Source: Desulfitobacterium sp038181555
GTDB lineage: Bacteria > Bacillota > Desulfitobacteriia > Desulfitobacteriales > Desulfitobacteriaceae
Assembly: GCF_038181555.1 (NCBI RefSeq)
Contig: NZ_JBBWUA010000003.1
Location: forward strand, 231,202-295,201
Reading direction: 5' to 3'
DNA length: 64,000 nt
In this document: piece by piece, positions 1 through 8,500 of the stretch
Numbering within the stretch: position 1 is the stretch's first letter
Layout: every line of letters begins with the position of its first letter
Made by a program: the position numbers and the translations under genes
The notes under the pieces: generated by a model
Databases searched by the model: none
What the model saw: the letters and a program-made list of their open reading frames with translations, nothing else
Told to the model about the DNA's origin: nothing

Positions 1-255
1 AAAACGTTGTGTGGGAGTTAATCCTAGCGGTTTAAGCTTGAACATTAAGCTATCATCAACATACTGAAGTTCAGCACCATAGACTAATATTTCCATTAGG
101 TCCGGGACGAGAAGAACCTCCTCACCCCTCTCTAAGCAGGTGTTGATGATCTCCATTTCTTCCTTCAATAACCTCGTTTCTGAAGCTGAATTGCCAACAC
201 ATAGTACTTTCTTATTTTCGGACGTTCGCTTCCAGAAGAGGTTTTTCCCCATCAT
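1..255 (-). CDS. Undecaprenyl-phosphate sugar phosphotransferase, N-terminal part (cut by window edge)
   Basis: An open frame of 85 codons runs leftward off the window from an ATG-ATG pair preceded by a GGGGAGGGGAG ribosome site, overlapping the end of the upstream glycosyltransferase gene by 44 bp. The peptide contains VLCVGNSASE, EEVLLVPDLMEIL and LKPLGLTPTQRF. Segments of this kind precede the catalytic KR-x-FD region of bacterial sugar transferases (WcaJ/EpsL type), which load the first sugar-1-phosphate onto undecaprenyl phosphate. The usual four-helix membrane N-terminus is absent, so this would be a short form. The catalytic part is outside the window. Assignment rests on motif memory and position at the end of a capsule operon. 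Confidence 0.6.
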   Translation of the reverse strand, partial: MMGKNLFWKRTSENKKVLCVGNSASETRLLKEEMEIINTCLERGEEVLLVPDLMEILVYGAELQYVDDSLMFKLKPLGLTPTQRF

Positions 256-1096
256 TCTTCTCCCCTCCCCTAATTTCTCTTTCTTTCCATTGGTCATAGG
301 AAGCCCCATCTCTAAATGCCTTGATTCCAGCATAAATCTGCCTAATAAGTTGTCGATAGGAAAATTCTGTCCTCGCTTTAAAACGTATGGCTAGGTATAA
401 ACCTGCCAGATACTTTACCCTCGGAAACACGTTGGCTATGACGACACCTTTATCAAAGAAGTATTTTTCAGTATATCCCATAAACCAGGTGGAGACCTCT
501 TGTCTTACATCGGCGATTTTTTGGGGATAAGTATAAATTTTCAGGCCCTTCCGTAGAGCTTCCCGTAAAAACAACGTATCTTCGCCCGCCGAATACCTTG
601 CCCCTCCCCCATACAATAAGGAAAACCAAATATTTGCCTTGGCTATGCTCTCCCGTTTAAAGACAATCCGCGGTGCACCATATCTAGCAAAATTAAATAA
701 ACGAACCCTCTTAATTTTGCCAATACATCGTTTATCAACTATTGAAACACTGGAAGCAGGCAAAAAATCAAGATGAAAAATTATTATATCAGCATCTGAT
801 AATTCATTAAAAGCACGACTTACCACTTGGGGATAATCGGGATTGTAAATCAGATCTTCATCACCTATTACGCAAAGATCAGCAGTAGCATGAAGCAACG
901 CTATATTTCTATTTCTACCGACCCCTCTGTCCTTGGTTGATACAACCTTCAACGTATTGCCATCAATGCTGTATTCCTCATACTCATAGTGATCCGTCTG
1001 ATTAGCAATCACCGCATTGGTCTTTAACCCTAATTTAAAATAAAGCTCCGCATCTTTTTGATGCATAGCGGCTACCAACACTTCTATTGACCACAT
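212..1096 (-). CDS. Glycosyltransferase, GT-A/GT2-like
   Basis: 294 aa. The N-terminus MWSIEVLVAAMHQKD, the stretch DRGVGRNRNIALLHA (about residues 57-71) and the acidic DED motif (about 79-81, DLCVIGDED) fit a nucleotide-sugar-binding GT-A fold with a metal-binding acidic triplet. A second acidic cluster, SAGEDTLFLREAL, lies near residues 168-180. No membrane segment or signal peptide is evident, so it probably acts on the inner face of the membrane. It overlaps the end of the deacetylase gene by about 60 bp, showing tight translational coupling in the exopolysaccharide operon. A later ATG (residue 11) is possible, but the first start gives the usual family N-terminus. Sugar donor and acceptor cannot be read from the sequence. 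Confidence 0.7.
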   Translation of the reverse strand: MWSIEVLVAAMHQKDAELYFKLGLKTNAVIANQTDHYEYEEYSIDGNTLKVVSTKDRGVGRNRNIALLHATADLCVIGDEDLIYNPDYPQVVSRAFNELSDADIIIFHLDFLPASSVSIVDKRCIGKIKRVRLFNFARYGAPRIVFKRESIAKANIWFSLLYGGGARYSAGEDTLFLREALRKGLKIYTYPQKIADVRQEVSTWFMGYTEKYFFDKGVVIANVFPRVKYLAGLYLAIRFKARTEFSYRQLIRQIYAGIKAFRDGASYDQWKEREIRGGEKNDGEKPLLEANVRK

Positions 1097-1970
1097 CCCT
1101 TGACTCCTCCCAGTTTTCCAAGAGATTTTTCAGACCCACTTTTGTGGTGACTACAGCAATATCTTGTTTATCTTGCTTACTCAGCCATTGACACAGTTGC
1201 CGAAATTCATCAGCATCCCAATACCAGACATCTTGACCATAGCCTTTGTCCTTAGATTCAAGAATGCTATGTAGCATCAATATGTTCCAGGACTTACTGC
1301 TAATACTTCTTTGCAACAATCTTATGACTTGATTTGCTGAATGAGACCTTTTAATCTCACTAGCCGGTAGCATAAAGGGCTGGTTCATTGGCAATAAAAT
1401 ACTATTATGTTTAAAGAATGTTTGGAAAAGCAAACTTGATCCTGTGAGCCACTGTAAAATGAATAGGATTCGCATCGGCCATCGTTTGCATTTGTGAGAA
1501 TGGCCCGTTCTTACATACTTAATGTTGTTCTCCATAAAGATCGGTGCAGTCTTTGCTAGGTTTTGAGCCGTTAGCTCTGAATATGGGCTGGCAAAACCTG
1601 GATAATCAGGATCAATGACGCCCCATCCTCTTAACTTTATCAAACAAGCTCTTAGATCATTAACCTCAGTGATGTGTGTATCCCCATGGGAAGCTATCTC
1701 AAAGCCATAGTTAAAGCATTCTTTAACCTGTTCGATAGTCATGGCTCCGTCAACAGCCGAGGGCCAATTAGTAACTGACCAAGAGCCATCTACCCAGCCT
1801 GTGGTGACGTTAATTGTGCCAACAAGGCCGTATTCTTTCATAATTTTGAATGCTACTCGATAGGTATCTTCTCGACCGTCATCAAAAGACAAGGTCACCA
1901 TGGCTTGTTTTCCCATGATACTGCAGCACTTCCTCAAAGCTTCTAGTTTTTTCTTTGAACGAGACTTCAA
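1035..1970 (-). CDS. Polysaccharide deacetylase (NodB-type carbohydrate esterase 4)
   Basis: 311 aa with the CE4 signatures: the catalytic Asp pair in VTLSFDDGRED (about residues 25-35) and the zinc-binding pattern in EIASHGDTHI (about 92-101). Such enzymes remove N- or O-acetyl groups from sugar polymers. There is no signal peptide, so it may act on the lipid-linked repeat unit in the cytoplasm, or the N-terminus is mis-set. The longest frame opens with a TTG whose first bases overlap the stop of the upstream glycosyltransferase gene. An ATG at residue 19 (position 1916), just before the conserved core, is an alternative. It sits in the middle of the leftward capsule operon, so capsule or exopolysaccharide modification is the likely role. 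Confidence 0.8.
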   Translation of the reverse strand: MKSRSKKKLEALRKCCSIMGKQAMVTLSFDDGREDTYRVAFKIMKEYGLVGTINVTTGWVDGSWSVTNWPSAVDGAMTIEQVKECFNYGFEIASHGDTHITEVNDLRACLIKLRGWGVIDPDYPGFASPYSELTAQNLAKTAPIFMENNIKYVRTGHSHKCKRWPMRILFILQWLTGSSLLFQTFFKHNSILLPMNQPFMLPASEIKRSHSANQVIRLLQRSISSKSWNILMLHSILESKDKGYGQDVWYWDADEFRQLCQWLSKQDKQDIAVVTTKVGLKNLLENWEESRDVVNRSVGSRYASKRCGALF

Positions 1971-3010
1971 ACACTAACTCTGGCTTGGGTAGCCTTATGC
2001 ACCTTATTCCTGAACCAAGGAGTTTTAAAGGCCCCTACAATCGATCCCAAGCCATAGCTTGTATGCATCACAAAAAAGATCAGCATCAGTAATGGAAGCT
2101 GATGATACGTTTCCTGCTGGGCTAATCTCATGGAGAATATAATATTAAGAATAAAATAGAGCCACAACTCTATCACTAAAACCCAAGCAAGAGTCTGTAA
2201 CCAAGACGCTGTCAATAACCCCACGAGCACTGCCGTACCGATACCAATCAATGAACTGACGAAAACAAATGGTACGAAGTGCCGAATGGATAATGAACCT
2301 GGACTTAGGACTAAAGTAAACATATTCCAAAGTCCATTATCGTGACATTGTTTCGCAAGACCACGAATCGTTTCCCGGTTATTATAAAAAGCCTTAAGGT
2401 CCTTGGACATAAAAATCCTGCCGCCTCCCTTGCGTATGCGGTAGTTAAATTCCTTATCCTCGCAGCGAGCCAATGACTCATTGAACAAACCAAACTTCTC
2501 AAAAGTCTCGCGTGGAAAGGTTCCAAAAGGAACTGTTTTTACTTCCCCGTCGATTCCGCCCAAACGAAAGACAGCATTCCCCACTCCAAAGGAGCAAGAA
2601 AGAGCAAGAGATATGACCTTCCCGATTCGAGTTTTACCAGTTGCAATGGCAATCCCTCCGACATTATCTGCTCCAGTGTCCCTGGCAATCTCCACGCATT
2701 TTTTCACGTAGTCACAATCATACGTCGTATGAGCATCCATCCTTACGATGTATTTTCCAGTGGAGGCCCGGATACCCAAATTAAGCGCACTGGCTTGAAT
2801 ACGTTGAGGATTTTCAAGCAATCTTAGGTTACTCCTCCCAGCTTCTATTTCTTGCTTTACGACCTGAATCGTTTGATCGCTTGACTTACCGTCGATAACG
2901 AGGATCTCCATTTTATTAACAGGGAAACTCTGTCCATAAATAGAATCTAAGCATGTTTTAATAAACCGCTCTTCATTATAGGTTGGAATAATAATTGAAA
3001 CTTCAAGCAT
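1967..3010 (-). CDS. Glycosyltransferase family 2, ExoA-like
   Basis: 347 aa from the ATG at 3010, which has AAAGGTGAT a few bases upstream; a GTG three codons earlier is also in frame. The N-terminal domain shows VSIIIPTYNEER (GT2 nucleotide-binding start), ILVIDGKSSDQT, the DxD-like VRMDAHTTYDCDY and a later ARCEDKEFNYRIRKGGG acceptor-side motif. The C-terminal quarter holds about three hydrophobic membrane segments (around residues 245-325), as in ExoA-type succinoglycan glucosyltransferases. It probably adds a sugar to the undecaprenyl-linked repeat unit at the inner membrane face. It overlaps the epimerase gene upstream by 8 bp and the deacetylase gene downstream by 4 bp. Confidence 0.85.
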   Translation of the reverse strand: MLEVSIIIPTYNEERFIKTCLDSIYGQSFPVNKMEILVIDGKSSDQTIQVVKQEIEAGRSNLRLLENPQRIQASALNLGIRASTGKYIVRMDAHTTYDCDYVKKCVEIARDTGADNVGGIAIATGKTRIGKVISLALSCSFGVGNAVFRLGGIDGEVKTVPFGTFPRETFEKFGLFNESLARCEDKEFNYRIRKGGGRIFMSKDLKAFYNNRETIRGLAKQCHDNGLWNMFTLVLSPGSLSIRHFVPFVFVSSLIGIGTAVLVGLLTASWLQTLAWVLVIELWLYFILNIIFSMRLAQQETYHQLPLLMLIFFVMHTSYGLGSIVGAFKTPWFRNKVHKATQARVSV

Positions 3011-3950
3011 GGAGATCACCTTTCTTAACCGAATACATTTGGCTATAATAATCCAGAGTCAATTCCAATCCCTCTGTCAGAGAGAAACCTGGTTTCCAAA
3101 AGAGCAACTGTTGAGCTTTATTGTTATTTAAATAACAAGTTTTTATATCTCCGGGTTTTGCTTCCAAATAGGCGGGCTTGATTTCGGTACCACAAATCTC
3201 GTTCATTCTCTCTAACAGCTTTGTCACTTCTGTGGCTTGGTTCGTACTAATATTAAATACCTGACCATCTCCTAGGTGCAAAGCAGCTAAGTTCGCTAAA
3301 GCTACATCCTCTACATAGATAAAATCCCGAGTTTGAGTACCATCTCCAAAAATAACCGGTTGCTTACGCTGGAGAAGCCTATCCATGAAAATCGAAACAA
3401 CTCCCCCCTCCCCTTTCGGGTCTTGGCGTATACCGTAAACGTTAGCATAACGAAGGATGGTATATTTCAATTGAAATAAATCAGAGAAGCTCTTCAAGTA
3501 TTGCTCTGGTGTCAGCTTAGAAACTCCATAAAAGGAAAGTGGTCTTAAAGGATGTTTTTCATCAATCCCTAGATAAGCTGGATTACCATAAACAGCTGCT
3601 GAGGATGCATAGACTATTTTTTCAACATGAAACTTTACGCAGCAACGTAGAAGGTTAATTGTTCCTAAAATATTGGTTGCCGCATCTGAAGAGGGATTAA
3701 GGATTGAATTGTGAACATTGATTTGAGCGGCCTGATGAATTACATAATTCGGATGTTCCAGCTGAAAAACTGCTTCTAGGCTCGCATAGTCTAGTATATC
3801 GACCCTGTAAAAGACCGAAGAAGCATTGATATTTTCTTCTTTACCTGTGGATAGGTTATCGACAACCAACACTTCATATTTATCCCTTATTAAATAATCC
3901 ACAATATGGGATCCGATAAAACCGGCTCCACCAGTTACGAGAACTTTCAC
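3003..3950 (-). CDS. NAD-dependent nucleotide-sugar epimerase/dehydratase (GalE-like, extended SDR)
   Basis: 315 aa. VTGGAGFIGSHIVDYL (residues 4-19) is the extended-SDR Rossmann glycine motif. The catalytic Ser and YxxxK follow in SSAAVYGNP (about 115-123) and SFYGVSKLTPEQ (about 140-151). The start is a GTG with AAGGTG upstream. Family members interconvert UDP-sugars, most often UDP-Glc/UDP-Gal or their N-acetyl forms. Within this operon it most likely supplies an activated sugar for the repeat unit. Substrate choice cannot be settled from the sequence. It overlaps the GT2 gene downstream and lies about 30 bp after the phosphatase gene. Confidence 0.85.
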   Translation of the reverse strand: MKVLVTGGAGFIGSHIVDYLIRDKYEVLVVDNLSTGKEENINASSVFYRVDILDYASLEAVFQLEHPNYVIHQAAQINVHNSILNPSSDAATNILGTINLLRCCVKFHVEKIVYASSAAVYGNPAYLGIDEKHPLRPLSFYGVSKLTPEQYLKSFSDLFQLKYTILRYANVYGIRQDPKGEGGVVSIFMDRLLQRKQPVIFGDGTQTRDFIYVEDVALANLAALHLGDGQVFNISTNQATEVTKLLERMNEICGTEIKPAYLEAKPGDIKTCYLNNNKAQQLLFWKPGFSLTEGLELTLDYYSQMYSVKKGDLHA

Positions 3951-3982
3951 ACACTTACACCTTACCTTTATATACTCCTCTG

Positions 3983-4693
3983 TTATTGAGGCTCTTGCAT
4001 TGCGGGCCTTGGGACATAGAACTCATGACACAGCTTTTCTCCGGGAATTTCGTGGAGATGCCGGAGTACTTCCTTATATGCAAATGGATTTCGGGATACC
4101 CGGTGAGCATCAGATCCAATAAAATGAATCAAATGATTTTGAAGCAGAAGTTTAGCTAGACGCAAGGGTTGTGGACCGTATTTTCCACTTAGGCTTCTTA
4201 AGTTCAGTTGAAAGAGGATACCTTTCTTTGCCCATTCAAGTAGACGCTCCGGCTTTTCACTTAAAGCCTTATAGCGCTCCGGATGTGCAAGAACCGGGGT
4301 TATTCCATTAACTTGTAGGTTGAAAAATACATGATCCGTATAGAGGGGTATTTCTAGCAGGGGTAGCTCAACAAGTAAATACTTCTTTGTATTCCCTAAG
4401 GTGAGTAGCTTTCCCTCAAGAACCCAGTTCACCATATCTGGGAATATATAATTCTCTGCGCCCGGTAAAATATCCACATGGATGCCAGCCTCTAAGATAC
4501 ACTTTTTTACCCGTTCTGTCGCAGCCAGGATTTCCGCCGGTTTCGCATAACTATTTCCATCCATGACATGAGGGGTAGCGATAAGGGTATTAAATCCTGC
4601 TTCCTGCAACTGACGCACTATTCCTAGGGTCTCATCCATGCTGCTCGCACCGTCATCTATTCCAGGAAGAATGTGACTATGAATATCCATCAT
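3983..4693 (-). CDS. PHP-family tyrosine-protein phosphatase, CpsB/CapC type
   Basis: 236 aa from the ATG-ATG at 4693, which has AGAGGT upstream; the longer frame would open with a TTG overlapping the kinase stop. MMDIHSHILPGIDDGA at the start is the PHP metal site (HxH plus Asp). Further metal ligands are visible in TPHVMDGN, ENYIF, LAHPERY and GSDAHRVS. Enzymes of this type are Mn-dependent phosphatases that dephosphorylate the cognate BY-kinase and so control capsule chain length and export. The gene follows the kinase gene directly, matching the usual Wzz-kinase-phosphatase order of Firmicute capsule operons. Confidence 0.9.
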   Translation of the reverse strand: MMDIHSHILPGIDDGASSMDETLGIVRQLQEAGFNTLIATPHVMDGNSYAKPAEILAATERVKKCILEAGIHVDILPGAENYIFPDMVNWVLEGKLLTLGNTKKYLLVELPLLEIPLYTDHVFFNLQVNGITPVLAHPERYKALSEKPERLLEWAKKGILFQLNLRSLSGKYGPQPLRLAKLLLQNHLIHFIGSDAHRVSRNPFAYKEVLRHLHEIPGEKLCHEFYVPRPAMQEPQ

Positions 4694-4719
4694 CGGACTG
4701 ATACCTCTTCGTTGAGCCT

Positions 4720-5400
4720 TCAATGATAATCGTAGTAATATTCATTGGCTTTTATCTTCACTTTATTTAGGACAGCTCCGAGAATCTTGGCCCCGACTTG
4801 ATCTAGCAATTCCTTGGCCCGTTTTGCCTGCTCCTTAGTCACTTTGCTTGAGGTAAGAACTAAGACGACCCCATCAACCTCTTGGGCAAGAATAGCCGCG
4901 TCAGTAACTGCAAGGATGGGAGGGGTATCAAAGAGAATCACGTCAAACTGTTCACTAAGTACCCCTATTAAATACTTTAGCGACTTAGAGCTGAGAAGTT
5001 CTGCAGGATTCGGGGGGATGGGTCCAGCTGTAATAACCCGAACACCTGGAACTGCGGTTTCACGAATATAGCCCTTAAAGTCAGGTTTCTGGGCTACTAC
5101 CTCCATTAAAGCAACCGAAAGCCCTTCCCCATTTTCCACCTCGAAGAGTTTGTGCTGAGTGGGTTTGCGCAAATCAGCATCTACCACAAGAACGGACTTT
5201 CCTGACTGCGCCATGCAAACTGCCAAATTTGAGACCACGAATGATTTCCCCTCCTCAGGGCAGGCACTTGTGATCATTATTTTCTTGACGCCCGAATTTG
5301 CACTCACAAACTGAATATTTGTTCTGAGTGTACGATAAGCTTCAGAGATTGGGGATTTAGAATTTTCTAAGTTCATTAATGAATTTGGCATTACAGCCAT
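4720..5400 (-). CDS. Bacterial tyrosine kinase (BY-kinase), CpsD/CapB type
   Basis: 226 aa. The P-loop ATPase motifs are Walker A in TSACPEEGKSFVVSN (about residues 45-59), Walker A' in VLVVDADLRKPTQ (about 71-83) and Walker B in VILFDTPP (about 155-162). The C-terminus carries the autophosphorylated tyrosine cluster NEYYYDYH. In Firmicutes the cytoplasmic kinase is activated by a separate Wzz-type membrane protein, here encoded immediately upstream (5 bp gap). The start at 5400 has its GGGGG ribosome site almost touching the ATG, so the ATG at 5391 is perhaps the used one. It regulates polymerisation and export of the polysaccharide made by this operon. Confidence 0.92.
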   Translation of the reverse strand: MAVMPNSLMNLENSKSPISEAYRTLRTNIQFVSANSGVKKIMITSACPEEGKSFVVSNLAVCMAQSGKSVLVVDADLRKPTQHKLFEVENGEGLSVALMEVVAQKPDFKGYIRETAVPGVRVITAGPIPPNPAELLSSKSLKYLIGVLSEQFDVILFDTPPILAVTDAAILAQEVDGVVLVLTSSKVTKEQAKRAKELLDQVGAKILGAVLNKVKIKANEYYYDYH

Positions 5401-5405
5401 CCCCC

Positions 5406-6086
5406 TTACCCTTGTGGAATACTCCCCAACACTGGGATTCCTAAATACTTCTCCACATCCTCAGAGCTCACAATGGTATTATCCATAGCTTCAAGCAAGA
5501 GAGCGAGTCCTAGCGAAGCCATCAAGCCCACAACAAAAGCAATTAAAACATTCAGTGATTTTCGTGGCGCAATAGGTCTTTCTGGGATCACCGCCCGATC
5601 CACTATACTAACACTATCTACTTTTTTTATTTCTATAACCGTTTTGGAAAACTCCCGAGCTACCGTATTCGCGATTGAAGCAGCCAGTTCAGGACTCGAA
5701 TGCTTTACTTGAATCTCCAATATCTCTGTATTCGGGACTGGTTTAACCGAAATCATTGAGCCAAGTTCTTCAACACCCAAAGGCAAATTTAATTTTGTTA
5801 GGGCATTTTGCTTAACAGTTCGACTTTGGGCAATTGCGCTATAGGTTTTGGTAAGCTGCTGATTCGCCAGAAGGACGTCATAATCAATACTCCGTCCTTC
5901 TTCTTGCATCATGCCCGTAGTTTTTTCCCCAACAATCAGCGTAGTAGAAGCCTGATACACTGGTGTTAAGACATAGAAGCTAATTGCGCCACTGATGATT
6001 GCGGCGATAAGCGGTAACGTTAGGACGATCTTCCAGCGTTTGCGTAGTATTTTCAAATACTGCCTTAAATCTATTCCTTCTTCCAT
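5406..6086 (-). CDS. Wzz-type chain-length determinant / BY-kinase activator (CpsC/CapA)
   Basis: 226 aa with two membrane segments, at about residues 19-40 and 178-198, flanking an extracytoplasmic loop: the Wzz topology. The N-terminus MEEGIDLRQYLKILRKRW is typical, and the proline-rich PERPIAPRKSL before the second helix is the Wzz P-motif. A GGGAGG site lies five bases before the ATG. In Gram-positive bacteria this protein lacks the kinase domain and instead activates the separate BY-kinase through its short cytoplasmic C-terminus (after about residue 200). The gene heads the kinase-phosphatase pair. About 180 bp of A/T-rich sequence with no strong terminator separates it from the LCP gene. 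Confidence 0.9.
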   Translation of the reverse strand: MEEGIDLRQYLKILRKRWKIVLTLPLIAAIISGAISFYVLTPVYQASTTLIVGEKTTGMMQEEGRSIDYDVLLANQQLTKTYSAIAQSRTVKQNALTKLNLPLGVEELGSMISVKPVPNTEILEIQVKHSSPELAASIANTVAREFSKTVIEIKKVDSVSIVDRAVIPERPIAPRKSLNVLIAFVVGLMASLGLALLLEAMDNTIVSSEDVEKYLGIPVLGSIPQG

Positions 6087-6266
6087 GACTGCCTCCCCGC
6101 TCCCCTGATAACACTATCTTTCTACTTGAGATAGGCTGTCAAAACAGTTTCCTTCTAAACAATATAAAATTTTTTTATAAAATATTCCTGATTTATCCAA
6201 TTTCTACGATCGCAAAACTCCCATCATCTATAAGTGCAAAATGACGGCTACTACGTCCCCGGAAAA

Positions 6267-7229
6267 TTATCTAGTCAGGACTTCTTGTACAATTTTCTTA
6301 ATGCCTTCCTGATTGGGTTCATAATAGTAAACACATGCTCCCACTAACGGATCAGGCGCAGAGATTCCTTGTCCTGGTAACTGGTAGTACTTTATAGTTT
6401 CTTTATCTATCCCTTTGAATTCGAGTCCCAGCATTACCATTTCAGAAATTGACATATTGGTATCTACTAAATCCTCCCGCATAACCGATAATAACTGGGG
6501 TAAGTCAGAGATGGTCGAGGGCTTAAGCAATTGACCAGCTAGACCTCGAAGGATATAAAACTGATTTTGCTGACGGTCAAAATCTCCCCCTGGCAAATCA
6601 TGACGTGCCTGTGCTAGCACTAGGGCCTCCTCACCCGAGAGATAATGCGCACCCGCTGATAAATGGAGGTTTGATGAAGCGTCATTTACAGCATTCGGAA
6701 GATTGACCTGCACACCCCCAAGTGCATCAACTACTTTTTGAAATCCACTAAAATTTACTTTTGCATAATAGTTGATATTTATGCCTAATAAATCGCCAAC
6801 AGCTTTCACGCTTTCCATGGTTCCTTCGTGAACACCACCCCGTACCTCACCCACAGCATTGACATGTGTAATTTTGGTTAACCCAACCCCGGAAAGGCTA
6901 ACACGGGTATCCCGGGGGATAGAGATAACCGAGACCTGATGACTGTCCAGATTTGCTGAAACGACGATGATAGAATCCGCTCTTCCTGGCTCGTCTCCTT
7001 CGTTATCGATACCTAGAGCAAGGAAATTCACTCTCCCTTTTGCCTCTGGCAAGGGCGACATATCAACTTTTTCATGCCCTGCTGCTGTATTTTCTATTGG
7101 TGCTACCTCAGGTTGATACACTACCTTCGGGTGATGGATTGTCTGCCGGTTCCAGTCATAAACCCCTGCGATGATTGCAACTATCCCCAAGCCCAAAAAA
7201 ATGCCCACCCAAAATCTCTTCAATTTCAA
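6267..7229 (-). CDS. LytR-CpsA-Psr (LCP) family cell-wall polymer transferase
   Basis: 320 aa beginning with TTG, six bases after GGGGTGAG. Residues 6-23 form a membrane anchor and the rest is extracellular. LCP hallmarks are LGIDNEGDEPGRADSIIVVS (Asp/Arg lipid-phosphate and metal site), ISIPRDTRVSL, KITHVNAVG and the later ARHDLPGGDFDRQQNQ. These enzymes move undecaprenyl-linked polysaccharide or teichoic acid onto peptidoglycan. As first gene of the leftward capsule operon it is the probable enzyme that attaches the polymer to the wall. The 218 bp upstream hold the presumed operon promoter region, but no clear consensus was picked out. Confidence 0.9.
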   Translation of the reverse strand: MKLKRFWVGIFLGLGIVAIIAGVYDWNRQTIHHPKVVYQPEVAPIENTAAGHEKVDMSPLPEAKGRVNFLALGIDNEGDEPGRADSIIVVSANLDSHQVSVISIPRDTRVSLSGVGLTKITHVNAVGEVRGGVHEGTMESVKAVGDLLGININYYAKVNFSGFQKVVDALGGVQVNLPNAVNDASSNLHLSAGAHYLSGEEALVLAQARHDLPGGDFDRQQNQFYILRGLAGQLLKPSTISDLPQLLSVMREDLVDTNMSISEMVMLGLEFKGIDKETIKYYQLPGQGISAPDPLVGACVYYYEPNQEGIKKIVQEVLTR

Positions 7230-7447
7230 TAGTAGCTCACCCCATTTAATATAGATCAGAAGGTATTGACGAGTATCTAGTGTAAGCTATGTGCACTTTT
7301 TTGAAATCATTCATAATCGCAAAACCAAATGCAGGCATATATTCCCTCTTGAACAGCCTGAGTAGGCAAATTCAGCAGTAAAGTAAGTGTATAAATTTCC
7401 CATATAAATACTATACTAGGGGTAATGACGCGTTGGAGGTATTTAAC

Positions 7448-7522
7448 ATGGGAGATAAAAGTCCGAAGAATATTGCGAAGCAGAAAAAGAAAGCAGAAAA
7501 GAAAGTCACCCCGACACCATAA
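7448..7522 (+). CDS. Small lysine-rich protein (24 aa), MGDKSPK type
   Basis: A 24-codon frame starts at an ATG eight bases after TTGGAGG and ends just before a strong hairpin terminator. The peptide starts MGDKSPKNIAKQ and is almost half lysine. I recall very short proteins beginning MGDKSPK or MGNKSPK as uncharacterised conserved proteins in many bacteria, which, with the good ribosome site and the terminator, supports a real gene. It has no cysteine, membrane segment or signal. The positive charge could allow nucleic-acid binding, but that is a guess. It lies alone on the + strand between two leftward operons. Confidence 0.6.
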   Translation: MGDKSPKNIAKQKKKAEKKVTPTP

Positions 7523-7524
7523 AA

Positions 7525-7568
7525 GAAGCCCAGCAACTTATCTTAACGATAAGCTACTGGGTCTTCTT
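7525..7568. terminator. Bidirectional intrinsic terminator
   Basis: Hairpin with arms GAAGCCCAG...CTTATC and GATAAG...CTGGGTCTTC around TTAAC. It lies between the end of the small + strand gene (7522) and the stop of the leftward substrate-binding-protein gene (7582). A-rich and T-rich flanks on either side would let it serve both strands. Confidence 0.8.
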
Positions 7569-7581
7569 AATTAAAGGATTA

Positions 7582-8478
7582 CTATTTCTCGATCAGACCT
7601 GCCTCTACCAGAAAATCATGGGCAACAACTTCTTCTTTCATGCCCTGGTCATCTACCATAGCATTTAATTCCTGCATAGTATTATCATCTATTTTTCCTG
7701 CCAGCTTATTAAGAATTCCTTCGAGCTCCGGATATTTATCAAGAGTGTCCTGACGAACTAAAGGCAAAATATCGTAGGGCGGGAAAAATTCTTGATCATC
7801 CTCGAGTATTTTCAAATTGAATACTTTAATCTGACCATCGGTTCTAAAGGCATCAATCACATCTACCTCATTCTCATTCAAAGCGCGGAACATGATCCCA
7901 TGGTCCATACCCTTAACTTCCTTAAAGTTCATGTTGTAAGTCTTTTGAAGCCCCGGATATCCATCCGGTCGATCAATAAATTCAAATTCGCAAGCAATAA
8001 TTAAGTCATTAGCTACTTTAGCCAAATCACTGTAGGTGTTCAGCTTATATTTTTCAGCTGTTTCTTGTGTCACTGCAAGGGTGTAGGTGTTGTTGAAACC
8101 CATAGGTTCTAATGCTTTTAGACTATCTCCGGCAGTTAATTCCTTAGTCATAGCTAGGGTTTCCTCACTTGTTCCTGTGTTCTCCTGATAATAGTTGGCC
8201 ACGATGGTTCCAGTATAATCAGGGTACATCTGAATGTCATTGTTCTCTAGTGCTGTCCACGCAACATTAGAGCCCCCGAGGTTAACTTTTCTTTCCACTT
8301 TGAGATCCGTATGAGCTTCCACCAGATCAGCCATCATATGCGCAATGATGATGTTCTCCGTAAAGTTTTTCGAACCAACGGTGATGGTTTCACCACTCTT
8401 AGCTCCACCCCCGGCACAGCCAAATAGGGCAAGTGATAACGCAGCTACCAAACCCAGTATTAGAATTTTCTTTTTCAT
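7582..8478 (-). CDS. Glycine-betaine/choline ABC transporter substrate-binding lipoprotein (OpuC/OsmF type)
   Basis: 298 aa with a lipoprotein signal (hydrophobic residues 5-19, lipobox LFGC, lipidated Cys about residue 21). The mature protein starts with ITVGSKNFTENIIIAHM and continues KVNLGGSNVAWTALENNDIQ and PDYTGTIVANYY, the OpuAC/ProX fold of quaternary-amine binding proteins. It would capture betaine, choline, carnitine or a similar osmolyte outside the membrane for the permease and ATPase encoded upstream in the same operon. AAAGGAG precedes the ATG. Without checking the aromatic cage residues, the exact ligand remains open. Confidence 0.9.
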   Translation of the reverse strand: MKKKILILGLVAALSLALFGCAGGGAKSGETITVGSKNFTENIIIAHMMADLVEAHTDLKVERKVNLGGSNVAWTALENNDIQMYPDYTGTIVANYYQENTGTSEETLAMTKELTAGDSLKALEPMGFNNTYTLAVTQETAEKYKLNTYSDLAKVANDLIIACEFEFIDRPDGYPGLQKTYNMNFKEVKGMDHGIMFRALNENEVDVIDAFRTDGQIKVFNLKILEDDQEFFPPYDILPLVRQDTLDKYPELEGILNKLAGKIDDNTMQELNAMVDDQGMKEEVVAHDFLVEAGLIEK

Positions 8479-8500
8479 GTTGTACTCCTTTTACTTCTTA

